DNA of 64,000 bases from Neoscytalidium dimidiatum (taxonomy: Eukaryota; Ascomycota; Dothideomycetes; Botryosphaeriales; Botryosphaeriaceae). A program made the translations under genes and the position numbers. The stretch spans positions 310,001 through 374,000 of the forward strand of contig CM074696.1 of assembly GCA_037367355.1 (NCBI GenBank), given 5' to 3'. A model generated the notes under the pieces. The model was not told the DNA's origin and searched no databases. It worked only from the letters and a program-made list of their open reading frames with translations. Positions 10,490-21,389 of this stretch are shown one piece after another (the first letter of the stretch is position 1; each line of letters opens with the position of its first letter).

Positions 10490-13400
10490 GATAAACTAAG
10501 GGTATTTTAAGTAAATTTAAATAGAAACGCTCTAGCTACGGAGAGCCTTCTATCTAAAGCAATCGATCTTAAAATTAGCCTAATTCTTATATAAGAACCA
10601 TAGCTAATAAACCCCGAAAATCCTAGAGAAAGGCGGTCGGTTAACTACCCTACGTTCGTTTAAATTCTACCGGATTATTCTCTAACGGAAAGACCGCGTA
10701 CGTTAGTATATATATTCCGTTATCTAACGGGAATAGATATTAACTATAACTCCGCGGTAACTAAATCCCCCGACCTAATAGTTCTAAAAATAATAGAGGA
10801 AAATAGCTAATTCTACCTCTTTAATTTATATAACTAAAAGAAATAAGAAAACGACAATTCCCCCTATACGCTAGAACGTATTCTAGGCTACTAATAGCTA
10901 GAATTCCCTAGTATTATAGCCGGGGACTTTAATATTTACCACTCGTAGTAGGACCTAAGGTCCCCCTACTCGAACGGGGCCTCTGCCCTAATTAATTAGA
11001 TTAAATCTAATAACCTAGACCTACTAAATACACCGGGGGAAGGTACCTTCTACCGGCCGAACTTAGATAGACCTACGGTAATAGATCTAACGCTCGCTAG
11101 CCGAGGGCTAACGAATAAAATAACGGACTAGTAAATACTCGAATCTATCGGATCTAACTACTTTCCTATTTTATTTTAAATCTAATTAAATAAACGAATA
11201 AACTAGGAGAAATCTAAGCAAATTAGATTTAATTACGAGAAGGCGAACTGGGATAAATTCTCTAAGATCTTTAAAGAAAAAGCCTCGAACTTTATAGAAA
11301 AGCTACGCCCCCAGCTAGCTATTCTAGAAGAAGAGAATAAAGATCTTAGCCTAGAGATTCTAAAAGACCGTTCGATAGAAGTCTTACTCTTAGAAAAACT
11401 AGAAGAATCCCTAACTAACCTTATACGGTAAGTAGCGGACTAAGCTATTCTAAAACTACCCCCTTCTTAAAAAAAACCCTAGTAGAATTCTATCTTAACA
11501 GAGGAACAACCTTAAACGACAAACGCGGCTTATACGACGCTCATGGAGCTCGTAAATAAGCAAGACTTCTAAAACCCAGAACGAATACTTCTCCTCTATT
11601 TATAAAGCTAAACGGGACTACTAGAATTCGTTTCTAGTAAAAATACCCCGAAACTATCTTTAAAGTAATAGCCTATATAAAACACCGTCCGATAGAACGA
11701 ATCCCACCGATTCGGTAAAAGCGACCACTACTATAAGATAGCTGGAAGGGAAAAGCTCCATGTTAAAAACGTTATTTCTATCCTTCAACACGCAATCGAA
11801 AATAACTAGATAAATTACCAGCCGGATCTAAGCTGGGAATGGCTAATTCTAGATAAAAAAGAGCTCGAACGAACGTATTCGAACCTAATAAAAGGAACTA
11901 CGCCCGGGCCGGATTTAATATCCTAATAAATAATAATCTGAGCCATAATATCCGAAAAGCCTTTTATTTTATCTATTCAAACCTCTTTAAATATGGCTAC
12001 TATCTAAAGTGCTGGAGATAAGCTACGGGGGCAATTTTAAAGAAACCTAATAAGCCGGATCCCGCGAATCCTAAGACTTATAGAGTTATTTCTTTATTAA
12101 ATTGCCTAGGAAAAGTACTCGAACGAGTAATAGCTAAACGCCTCGGTTTTCTAGCGGAAACGACAAACCTAATCCACCCTATATAAATAGGAGGAAGACT
12201 TAAAAAATCCGCTATAGACGCCTGCTTTATTCTAACGAATTTAGTAGAGGAAAACTATAAGGCAAAGCTAAAAATATCTACGCTATTTCTAGACGTACGC
12301 GGCGCTTACGACCACGTCGCGTAAGAATAACTCCTAGGAATTCTAAGAAAGTTAAAGCTTCCGACTAATCTACTCGCGTGGATTAGAACTTTCTTAAATT
12401 CCCGATAACTACGCCTTAGTTTCGACGGAAATATAGAAGAGTTTAGTAACGTAGAAACGGGTATACCGTAAGAAAGCCCTATTTCGCCGATACTATTTCT
12501 AATTTATATCCGAGATCTATTCTAAACGAACTCCGTTAGCTATCTATCCTACGTTAATAATATCTCTTTAACAGCAAGCTCTAAAAGCTAGAAAAAGAAT
12601 ATTAAGATACTAGAAAGAGAAGTGGAAAGACTCTATAAACTAGGCGCGGAAAATGCTATATAATTCGACCTCGAAAAAACCGAATTAATGCACTTTTCTA
12701 AAGAAAAAACGGCAAGGGATTCTACTTTAAAACTACCTACGGGTTTAGTTATAAAGCCTAAGAATCTAGTCCGATATCTAGGAGTTTTCTTAGACCTACT
12801 TCTTAGTTTTAAGGAACACGTCGATATTAGAATAAGCTAAGCTCGTTCGAGCCTCTTAAGGATAAATAGACTAGCTAACATCGAAAACAGACTAAAACCT
12901 AACGCGGTACGGCAGTTATACTTAGCCTACGTTACCTCCGTCTTCGATTACGGCTCTGTCTTATACTAGAATAACTAAGCGAATTTTAAACGAAAAGCTA
13001 CGATACTCTAGAATCTAGCCCTACGGAAAATACTAGGCGTTTTTAAAACCGCTCTAATAACTCCCCTTAAAATAGAAGCCGCGATCCCACCCTCGGAAAT
13101 TTACTTAGAAAATAACCTCCGATCCTACGCCCTACGAAGTCTTAAATTAGACCGAAAACACCCAATTTAAAGCCTTCTAGAAAGAGAAAACGAATACGAA
13201 AGTAAGCTCGTTCGAAAAATTAGAGACTTTCTAAAAGATAAGCCGTATAACCTCGAAACGGTTAATCCTTTACTTTCTACTTAGGGCTATCTACCTACTC
13301 GGTTAAAGTCTCTAAACTCTCGAAAGAAGAACAAGCTAAGAAACACCTAAACGAACTCGAAAACCCCCCGGATAACCTAATATCTATCTATACGGACGCG

Positions 13401-14294
13401 AGTTCGATTCCGAATAAAACCGGAATTAGACTAGCAGTTTTTATAGATAGAAACGACCCTACCTTTAAAGACGAAACTACTATTATAGTAGGAAATATCG
13501 GGGATAATAACCTAGTTTATAACGGCGAACTAGAGGCTCTTACGAGAGCCCTCGAACTCGTAGTTAAAAACGGATATACCGATAAAGATATTAGAGTCTA
13601 CGCGGATAACTAGGCCGCGCTCTACCGTCTAAAAATACTATCTAGAAATCTAGAATAACTAGCGTAAATACGAGCTTTAAACGTAGCTAAAACGCTTATT
13701 CTAAAAGGAAATTCAGTTTAATTAGAATGGGTCCCCGGCCATTTAAATATACGCGGCAACGAAGAAGCAGATTCCCTAGCTAAATACGCCTATAAAATAA
13801 ACCTAAATAACGAATCGACTAGCTACGCATTCTTTCGAGTGCTAACGTAAGTAGATTTTATTAATTCGTGGTAAAAAACAGCGAATAAGTAAGCGGAAAT
13901 AGCCTCTAAAGAGTCTTATCTAAGGCGGTTTAACTAGAAAATAAAACGAAAGTTAATAGACCTCTCTACGGAGAGAGAAACTAGCTCCGCGTTTTACTAG
14001 CTTAAAATAGAATACGGATACTTTAAGTCCTATCTAAACCGCTTCGGACTAAACCCCTCTAATAGCTACCCGTATAATAATACGGCTAAATAAACCCCCC
14101 GGCACCTAATTCTAGACTGTAAAAAGTATCGACCTAAAAGAGAAGATATATATACTAGTCTAGAAACGAAAAACCCCTCCCTAGACCTTATTTTTAATAC
14201 CGAAGAAGGACGGAAGGCTCTTTTAAGCTTTTTATCGACAACTAAAATAGCTACCCGAAAGTGGCTATTAGAACTTACTTTGACGGAAGTCTAA
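10490..14294 (+). pseudogene. LINE ORF2: endonuclease, reverse transcriptase, RNase H
   Basis: The endonuclease is recognisable: LNRNALATESLLSKAIDL and LIQEP near 10500-10610; AGDFNIYHS followed by two TAG (from Trp) at 10915-10960; and RPTVIDLTLASRGL near 11080. Reverse transcriptase motifs include LDVRGAYDHV (about 12290-12320), SPISPILFLIYIRDLF (about 12475-12525), and SYVNNISLT at 12540-12570, where the catalytic YxDD aspartates became Asn through GAT to AAT. RNase H reads IYTDASSIPNKTGIRLAVF at about 13385 and WVPGHLNIRGNEEADSLAKY at about 13727-13785. It ends near 14294 after RKWLLELTLTEV. Many in-frame TAG/TAA make it dead. Confidence 0.85.
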
Positions 14295-14580
14295 ATACGT
14301 ACTTTCGAAAAAACTAACTTTAGTCTCTCCTTTAAAAAGAAGTTATTCTCTCTTATTTTCTTCTATCTTCTACCTCTTCTTATCTCCCTACTTACTTTCC
14401 TATTTCTTTCTAAAAAAGCACCGGCTTAGCCCCTACTATTTCTAGACTCCTTCCCGAAGAAAACCCGAATAAAAACCCCGGTCGAAATACCGGACTAGAT
14501 ACGTTAGTAGACTAGCCGTCTTTTATAAGCTTAGCTTATATAAGGACGTTAAACAAATAAATAAATAAATAAATAAATAG

Positions 14581-17500
14581 TATCGCTATTCCTTAAATAC
14601 GGTAATAATTACGAGTAGTTCTTTATTATATATCTCGTAATTAAGTTCCGTAGGCGATATTTTACGGGAGTAATACGTATTAGAGTATAATCTTTTCTTA
14701 TCGTCTAGCTAGCTAAGAGTAGCGCTAATAGTATAGTCGGATACGTCGGTTTTAAGATAGAGTAGCTTATCGAAGTCGAATATAATTAGTACCGATACTT
14801 TTACGAAGGTACTTTTAAGTTAATTAAATACCTCTTACTAGGGTTCCTCCTAGGCGAAGAGAATATCCTTTCGGGTAAGTCGGATTAGTAGTTCGGCTAT
14901 ATATAAGTATCGTTTAATAAATCGTCGGTAGAAGTTAGTAAATCCTAGAAAGGCTTATACTTCTTTAATGTTCCTTAGTTCTAGCTACTTTAGAATATCT
15001 TCCACCTTCTTTAGGTCTATAACTACCTTTCCTAGTTCGATAATAAAGCCTAGAAATTCTACCTTTTAGATATAGAAGGTATATTTTTCTAGTTTAACGG
15101 AGAGGTTATATTCGAGTAGTTTCTAGAGGACTTTAGATATATATTCCTTATATTCTTTAAGGGTTTCTAAATATATTAGAATATCGTCGAGGTAGGCTAT
15201 ATAGAATTGGTCTAAGTATTCCTATAAGACGTAGTTAACGAGAGCTTAGAATATAGTAGAAGCGTTAGTAAGTTCGAAAGATATTACTAAGTACTCGTAT
15301 AGGCCGTATCGAGTTCTAAATATAGTTTTCTATTTATATTCTTCCTTAATTCGAATAAGATAGTACTTATCCCGTAGGTCTAGCTTAGTAAAGAACCGCG
15401 CTTTAGAGAGGCGATCCCTTAGTTCGTTAATACAAGGTAAAGGGTAGCGGTTTTTAATAGTAATATCGTTTAGAGATCTATAATCTATATAAAGGCGTAA
15501 CTTACCTTCGAGCTTTAGTACGAAGAGGACGGGGAATCCTACTAAGAATTAAGAGAGTCGGATATATCTCTTCTTTAGTAATAAGTCTAAGTATTCCCTT
15601 ATTACTTATAACTCCCTTTCTAATATTAGATATAGAGGTCTAAATTAGAGTTCGATACCTAGTTTTAGGTTAATCTTATAGTCCTATAGTTTATATTCCG
15701 GTAGTATATCTTTAATCTTTTCTCTAAAAATTTCCTTAAACCGGTAGTATTCCTTAGAAACGCTATTAAGGTATTATTCGTATATTTTAGTAGGGTTATC
15801 TCCTTCTACGAGTATCGGATAGTTTAGTTTTTCTCGTCTAGTAGTACTAATCTATTAGGTTCTTTCCTTATTTATAGTAGTAGGGCGATACTATATTATT
15901 CTAATTACTTACCCCTTCTTTTAGATTCTTTCTAGCGTAGCTTTTAAAATTAGGCTTACGTAGGTAATCGGTTCGGTTATAGTACGTAGTTTCTATTTTA
16001 GTTCTTAATTTTATTCTCTAGACTTAAGAGTAATTCCTCTATTATTCTAATCGTATTATATTTTCTATTTCTTTTACTAAGGAATACCTAAAATAATATT
16101 ATACTTAGAGATTCTAGTAACGTCTAGATAGATACGTTCTCTATAGTTTTTATATTTAAGAGTTAGTTTCGAGGTTTCGATAATTACCTTTCTATCTCTA
16201 AAGAAACTAGGGGATCTATTAACGATTCTTAGCTAATATAGTTAGTCCTTTTCTCTAGATTTTAGGTTGGCTTTTTCTACGAATCGGTTTAAGACGTAGT
16301 TTTCTTATAATATAGAGTTAATAAGAATAAGCGCTCGGCGTCTATTAATTCTTATTACGATAACCTAGTAGTTTCTATATTTTACGGAATCCCCCTTACT
16401 TTCTAGTAGATATTCTATAGTTTTTCCGATCGATACTACTATAGTCCTATAGGGTAAAGAACTCGCCTACTATAGCTCTAGTTTAGTAGGCGTTTCTAGT
16501 TTTTTAGATAGTACCTACTAATATTCTTAGCCTTCTAGTAAATAGGGTAGGCCTCGATACTATAAGTAGACTAGTAGAGGATATTATAGTTAAAGGTTTT
16601 AAGCCGTCCTTTAGTAGCTAAGGTAGTTTTCTTATTATTAGTTCGCTAGTTACTAGTTCGTTTATCTAGATAGTTTCTACTAATATATCTATACTTTCTA
16701 TAGTAGAAGTAAAGACTCTTTTCGCGCCGTCTCTATTCTTTCTCTAGCGCTAGCCGAGGATTTCGTCGTTAGTTAGTATCTAAGTCTATAGGATCCCCTA
16801 GAAGTAGATTATTTTAAGGTTACGAGGTATTAGTCGAGTATCGGGTTTAGCCTATTTCTTATCTAAAGTTAAATAGTTATTAGTCGACTCGGATAGCCGT
16901 ATTAATAGTCTCGCTAAGATTCCTAGACAATTCTATATAAGTAAATTCGGCCTTTATATTATACTTTAGCCCTTTATAAAAGATATATTTAAGGGATTAG
17001 TCGTTCTAATTAAGGTAGGAGGCGAGTATACGAAATTCCGTAACGTATTCCAAGACTAATCGAGTTTATCGGAGGTTCTAAATTCGAAGAGCGGCCTTCT
17101 ACTTCTCGTTTTTACTACTAAAGGCTTGTCTAATTACGTCGGCAAAGCGATTATAGTTAGCGAATAAGCTACTAGTTTCCGTATATAGAATAGCTAAGCG
17201 GAAGTCCTTTTAATAGGATTCGAACTATCGTACTATATTACCTCAAAGATAGGTTTCTACGAAGCGGATCCTTTTCTTATTATCCTTAAATAACGTTTTA
17301 TAGAACTCGAAGTAGTTTTCTAACTAGGCTAGGAAATCGTTAAATTTACGCCGATCTCTATCGTAGATATTGGGGGTCTTAATCTTTAGCTTAGTATCGT
17401 ATTAAGTCGGTTCCGGTATCGCGGGGATAGCTAGTATAGAAGGCTATATAGTACGGTTAACGATAAAAGCTTATTTTTAAATAAAGTACTCTAGAAGAAC

Positions 17501-17664
17501 TTAACCGTAGTTATTGCTAGCGTCTTCTAGTACTCTAGATTCGTTAATTACTTAACTTAAAGAGGCTATACCCAAGAAATAGACTTTTAAAATAAGTAGT
17601 CTCGTATTAAGGGCTAGGTTTCTAGAAATTAAAGAACGGATTAACTAAAGCTAATCCTCCTCTA
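14581..17664 (-). mobile_element. copy B: truncated, RIP-mutated Ty3 chromovirus fragment
   Basis: Collinear with 23343-26390 of the unmutated copy A, covering RNase H, reverse transcriptase, protease and gag on the minus strand. Both LTRs and the integrase/chromodomain end are missing. The left edge joins the LINE tail and the right edge is cut by a solo LTR in the gag region. Differences from A are almost all C-to-T or G-to-A at CA/TG. Confidence 0.85.
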
Positions 17665-18155
17665 TATTACGAACCCTAGAATATACGGGCGTTATAGCTA
17701 TAAAAGGTATAAACCCGCACGGGTAAGAAGTAGGAAGTCGATAAGAAGAAGCGCGGCGGGACGATAATACTAGCCGCTCGCACGATTAAGGAAGTCGGGA
17801 ATTAGAAAATAAACCTAAGCGCCGCGTATTACGTACGGCCTACTTTAGATCTCTATAAATCTAAGTACCGTATATCTACTCTTAATAAATCTACTATATC
17901 TAGATCTAGATTATTATAGCTTTACTATAGTATATAGACACACTCGTTAGATAGTATTTTAACCCTCGTAGTTAACTTAAAGTTCTAATTTAATACTATA
18001 TTAACTTAGAGGTAATAAGGCCTATCGAACTTCTATATTACGTAACTTCTTATTCTATTATTACTTCTCTTTCCTCGTCTTTAAGGTAAACCTTTTAATA
18101 AACCCGAACCTACTAGGTAACTCCGAAGCCTAGTAGTAGAGGCCCCGTCGTTATA
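17665..18155 (+). repeat. solo LTR of family C, 491 bp
   Basis: Same length and near-identical to the LTRs of element C (34436-34926 and 41544-42034), with TATTACG...GTTATA ends (RIPped TGTTACG...GTTACA). Five-base flanks differ (CTCTA left, TTAAT right), so it was probably joined to its present neighbours by deletion or recombination. Confidence 0.85.
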
Positions 18156-18682
18156 TTAATAAGCGTATCTATATATTATAGTAAAGCTATAATAATTTAT
18201 AAATAATATTAAATAATTAATATTCTTTATTATCTATATATAGTAATAGATAGTTATAATTTCTTATTATTTAGTAGGCTTAGTAGATTCTATATAATTT
18301 AAATATTAAAGTCTCTTTTTTAAAATTTAACTTTTAATAGTACTAGTAGATAATATTACTACTATACTTTTATTTTATAGCGCTTATTCTTATTAACTCT
18401 TTATTTTCTATCTATATAATTCTTTATCTTTTATAGATTTTTTATTAGACTATATCTTCTTTTTAGTTATTACGCTTATAGATATTCTTTTTATATAGGC
18501 GGTAGTTATTATCTACTAGTATTCTTATACGTACCGCTATTTTATATTTCTAGTCTTTTTATATAGGGCTAAAATATATAGCTTTATTAGACATAAAACT
18601 TTTAAATTTCCGCGGCTTATTTTTTTATATAGGTTTATAGCCCTTATAGCTATAAAGTCTATATATTTTAAAATTTATAATA
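18156..18682 (-). repeat. older copy of a long-variant LTR, 5'-truncated
   Basis: Aligns along its length with 19150-19667 of the intact variant LTR, for example the shared stretch GGCGGTAGTTATTA at about 18500 and 19484. Here CG has also become TA in several places, so it is more eroded than its neighbour. The first about 200 bp are missing next to the family C solo LTR. Confidence 0.65.
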
Positions 18683-18947
18683 TTTAACTTTATAGCTTTT
18701 TTTTATAGATATAAAGTCTATTATTAATAGCTTTTATATATAAATAAAAAAGTATATATAATTTATACGCTTAGTAAGTATAATATACTTAGTAAATAAG
18801 ATAGTTTAATTAGTTAATATTAATTAAGTAAGTTTTACTTAGTTTATATTATTAGCTTAGTTAATTTTAGTAACTAAGTAAAAAGACTTAATTAATTATA
18901 AAGATTATATAATCTTTTATATTCTTTATTTTTAAAATTTAACTATT
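18683..18947. repeat. AT-rich spacer between two variant LTRs
   Basis: Very low G+C with hardly any CG, CA or TG. No motif is recognised. Confidence 0.5.
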
Positions 18948-19667
18948 TATAATAACGGGGCCTCTACTACTAGACTTCGGAGTTACCTAGTAGGTTCGGA
19001 TTTATCGAAGGGTTTACTTTAAAGACGAAGAAAGAGGAGTAACGATAGAATAAGAAGTTACGTACTATAGGAGTTTAGTAGGCCTTATTACCTCTAAGTT
19101 AATATAGTATTAAATTAGAACTTTAAGTTTAACTACGAGGGTTAAAATACTATCTAGCGAGCGTGTCTATATACTATAGGAGAGCTATAGTAATCTAGGG
19201 ATTATAGTATTAGATTAGAGCCCTAGATTAGAGGTTTAGATTAGCCCTAATTCTATATAGATTCTATAGGTTTTACGTAACTTAGGTGCTAAAGCCTACT
19301 TTCTAGATTTCGACTTCTAGCTAGTATTAGCGGACGATATTACCGCTATACTCTTATCCCGTAGTATCTACTCTTATCGTCTTTCCGCTTTCTACTCGCT
19401 TAGTCCTTCTATTCTCTACGAGTCCTCTATTAGACCGTACCTCCTTCCTAGTTACTACGCGCGTAGGCGTTCTTCTCGTACGGGCGGTAGTTATTACCTA
19501 CTAGTATTTCTATACGCGCCGTTATCTCGTATTCCTAGTCTTCCCGTACGGGACTAAGGAGTGTGGCTCTACTATATATAGGGTTCTCGGGGCCTTACGG
19601 CCCTTTTTCCCGTACGGGCTTACGGCCCTTATAGCTATAAAGCCCGTATATTCTAGGGTTCGTAATA
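18948..19667 (-). repeat. solo LTR, long variant (720 bp) with CTATT duplication
   Basis: Read on the minus strand it has the same ends as family C LTRs (start TATTACGAACC, end GTTATTATA-like), and its 3' about 230 bp match them, but the 5' part is longer and different. It is flanked by perfect 5-bp direct repeats CTATT (18943-18947 and 19668-19672), the size expected for Ty3 integration. Confidence 0.85.
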
Positions 19668-20354
19668 CTATTTTTAGTAGATTATTATCTTATTCTTTTT
19701 ATTTTATAAAGGCTACGCTATAATATAATTATAAAGCCTTTATATTTTAAAATTTATTAATAATTATTAATAACTTAATACTAAAATAACTTAATTAAAG
19801 TCTACTAGCTATTAATATTAAAATATATTATATATATTAGGCTAATTATATTTATAATTTAAAGATAATAATAGCTATATATAATATTAGTAAAAATACT
19901 ATTAATAATATTATTTAAATACTAGATAATAAAATAGAGAAGTTTTATACTTAATATTATTATAATATTATAATTATCTTATCTATTCTATTTATTAAAC
20001 TTAAGTTATATATTAAGTATTTATAATAATCTTTTACTTCTAAAATAATAATAAAAATATAGAAACTTTAAACGTAGTATAAAATAAAGTCTATATATAA
20101 ATTATATAATATTATTATAGTTATATACTCTTTTAGCCTTTAAAATAATATTTTTAATAATATTTAATATATTATTATAATATATAATAAAGTCGTATTT
20201 AAATTAATAAGTAATAGAAACGTATATTAGAATCTAATATATAATAAAGTGTAAGTTAGTAAGGAGATTCTTATATAAATCTTATAGTATATCTCTAAAA
20301 CGACTTTCTAATACGTCTACTAGTATATAAGAAGCTCCGCCTAGCTATTAATAT
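19668..20354. repeat. deeply AT-rich remnant, possibly 5' part of a hAT transposon
   Basis: Very AT-rich, with few CG. A short plus-strand reading (GNRNVYWNLIYNKV region, about 20200-20255) resembles the TRNVRWNSTY stretch of hAT transposases. The clearer hAT remnant resumes on the other side of element A at 26877, consistent with A having split it. Confidence 0.4.
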
Positions 20355-20739
20355 TGTTACGCCGGGACTCTTTCTGGGGGAGTCGAGGCGCGTCGTCAGG
20401 CAGCTTGGGCTTTCTAGGGGCCAATACAGTGGTAGGCAGGGGAGGTTCGTACAATAGTAGGGTAGGAATCAATTGACAAGTTGACCACGAGGGTCCTAAC
20501 TACGATAAATGAGTGTGGTCTATATACATGGAGTGATCGGTACGATCAGTAGTGATCTGTAATGTTAACCCACTGATCAGTACTGATCGGTGGTCCGAGC
20601 TTTGCTGAGCGAGTGTGCGGTGGTCTGGTGCATCAGTGTCGGTAGGTATTCTGCCGAGTTAGGCCCCGAGTTGGTCACGTGGGCGGTGAGTAGTCGTAGG
20701 GTTTCGTTATCCGCCTTTCTGGGCGACTGTGCCGTAACA
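20355..20739 (-). repeat. 3' LTR of copy A
   Basis: Plus-strand ends are TGTTACG...CGTAACA. Apparently identical to 26492-26876 over 385 bp, which implies recent insertion. Confidence 0.93.
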
Positions 20740-20756
20740 CTATCCCCCCTCTAGGC
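20740..20756 (-). promoter_or_regulatory. polypurine tract of copy A
   Basis: The minus strand reads GCCTAGAGGGGGGATAG immediately before the 3' LTR; this is the plus-strand DNA priming site of LTR retrotransposons. The same tract survives RIP in copy E (56316-56332) and, in variant form, in element C (41531-41543). Confidence 0.8.
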
Positions 20757-20775
20757 AACCTTCGGCCCGAAGGTC

Positions 20776-20790
20776 GAGTATAAAGGTAGT
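20776..20790 (+). promoter_or_regulatory. TATA-like box for antisense gene in copy A
   Basis: GAGTATAAAGGTAG lies about 50 bp upstream of the antisense ATG at 20834. The TATAAAG is retained in the RIPped copy D at about 43455. It is inferred, not proven, to be a promoter. Confidence 0.4.
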
Positions 20791-20833
20791 TGAGCTCCCT
20801 CCTTAGTTCCCTTGAGATTATTTCTCTGCCGTC

Positions 20834-21383
20834 ATGTCCAGTTCCGCTCGTCGACGCGCGCTTCTCGCCCGTATCCTTCGTAACGGTACTGACGCTCCCA
20901 GACGTTGTTCCTTTGTGTGGAGAGACCTCGTCTTCGTTGTCTTGTGTCGCCGGATTCCAAGAGGTGTTACGAGTGTGCCAAGCGAGGCCACCTTTGTTCC
21001 TTTCCTTCTGACATGGCTTCCCTATTGAGTTTCGTCGTGTGGATCAACAACGGGACCGGGTGCGGGCTCAGATTGAGCAGACCCAGCGCGAGATCGAAAG
21101 GGATGAGGCCGAGATTCAGCGGTTGCAAGAGGAGGCTCAACGTTTGGTTCGTCGTACCGCCACTCGGTCCAAGGTGATCCGCCTGTTGCGGACACTTTCC
21201 TTCCTGGATTCCCGGAGTCAGGAGTTGTTTGAGCGGGAGTTGGCGGCCATTGAGGCTGAGGAGGCGCAGGAGGCGCGGGCGGCTCAGGGTCCTTGTTATC
21301 TGGTTCAGGCGGTGGTGACGTGGCGGGTTCCGACGGGCTGGTTCCTCGAGAGGCACCGGTGGACCAGTTTCAGGTGTCCTTGA
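20834..21383 (+). CDS. antisense Cys-cluster plus coiled-coil gene in copy A
   Basis: Runs opposite to gag-pol, between the chromodomain end and the 3' LTR. Starts MSSSARRRALLARILRNG at 20834. A Cys cluster follows: CSFV plus a second Cys lost to a 1-base deletion, then LRC, then KRCYECAKRGHLC. The spacing is close to Cx3Cx6Cx10Cx2Cx6C, resembling fungal Zn2Cys6 DNA-binding clusters. A long coiled coil follows (RVRAQIEQTQREIERDEAEI; ELFERELAAIEAEEAQEARA). Two 1-base deletions (about 20917 and 21026) put the three parts in different frames, but the RIPped copies D and E (first site) and D (second site) have the extra base, so the ancestral frame was continuous. The product would look like a small nuclear dimerising protein; function unknown. 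It could instead be a fortuitous frame, but its recurrence in family C argues against this. Confidence 0.6.
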
Positions 21384-21389
21384 CGCCTC

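Larger units (their letters stand above)
8470..14580 (+). mobile_element. RIP-degraded LINE (Tad1/I-like, with RNase H)
   Basis: Non-LTR retrotransposon about 6.1 kb long. An ORF1 with CCHC knuckles is followed by an ORF2 with apurinic endonuclease, reverse transcriptase and RNase H, and the 3' end is a short tandem repeat (AAAT)n at about 14552-14580, as in Tad1-type elements that lack a long poly-A. The 5' end is approximate, placed where GC-rich coding-like sequence starts. The 3' tail abuts a truncated Ty3 element (B) directly. Nearly every CA/TG is converted, so it cannot be active. Confidence 0.85.

Noticed and set aside
14552..14580. AAATAAATAAAT repeat considered as a microsatellite
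   Set aside because: It sits directly at the LINE 3' end and is better explained as its tail.
17660..18160. Solo LTR flanks tested for a target duplication
   Set aside because: CTCTA and TTAAT do not match; probably formed by deletion or recombination rather than simple excision of an intact insertion.
20834..21383. Possibility that the antisense frame in copy A is only a GC-rich shadow of gag-pol
   Set aside because: It lies downstream of the chromodomain end, not opposite conserved pol, and the same architecture recurs in element C.
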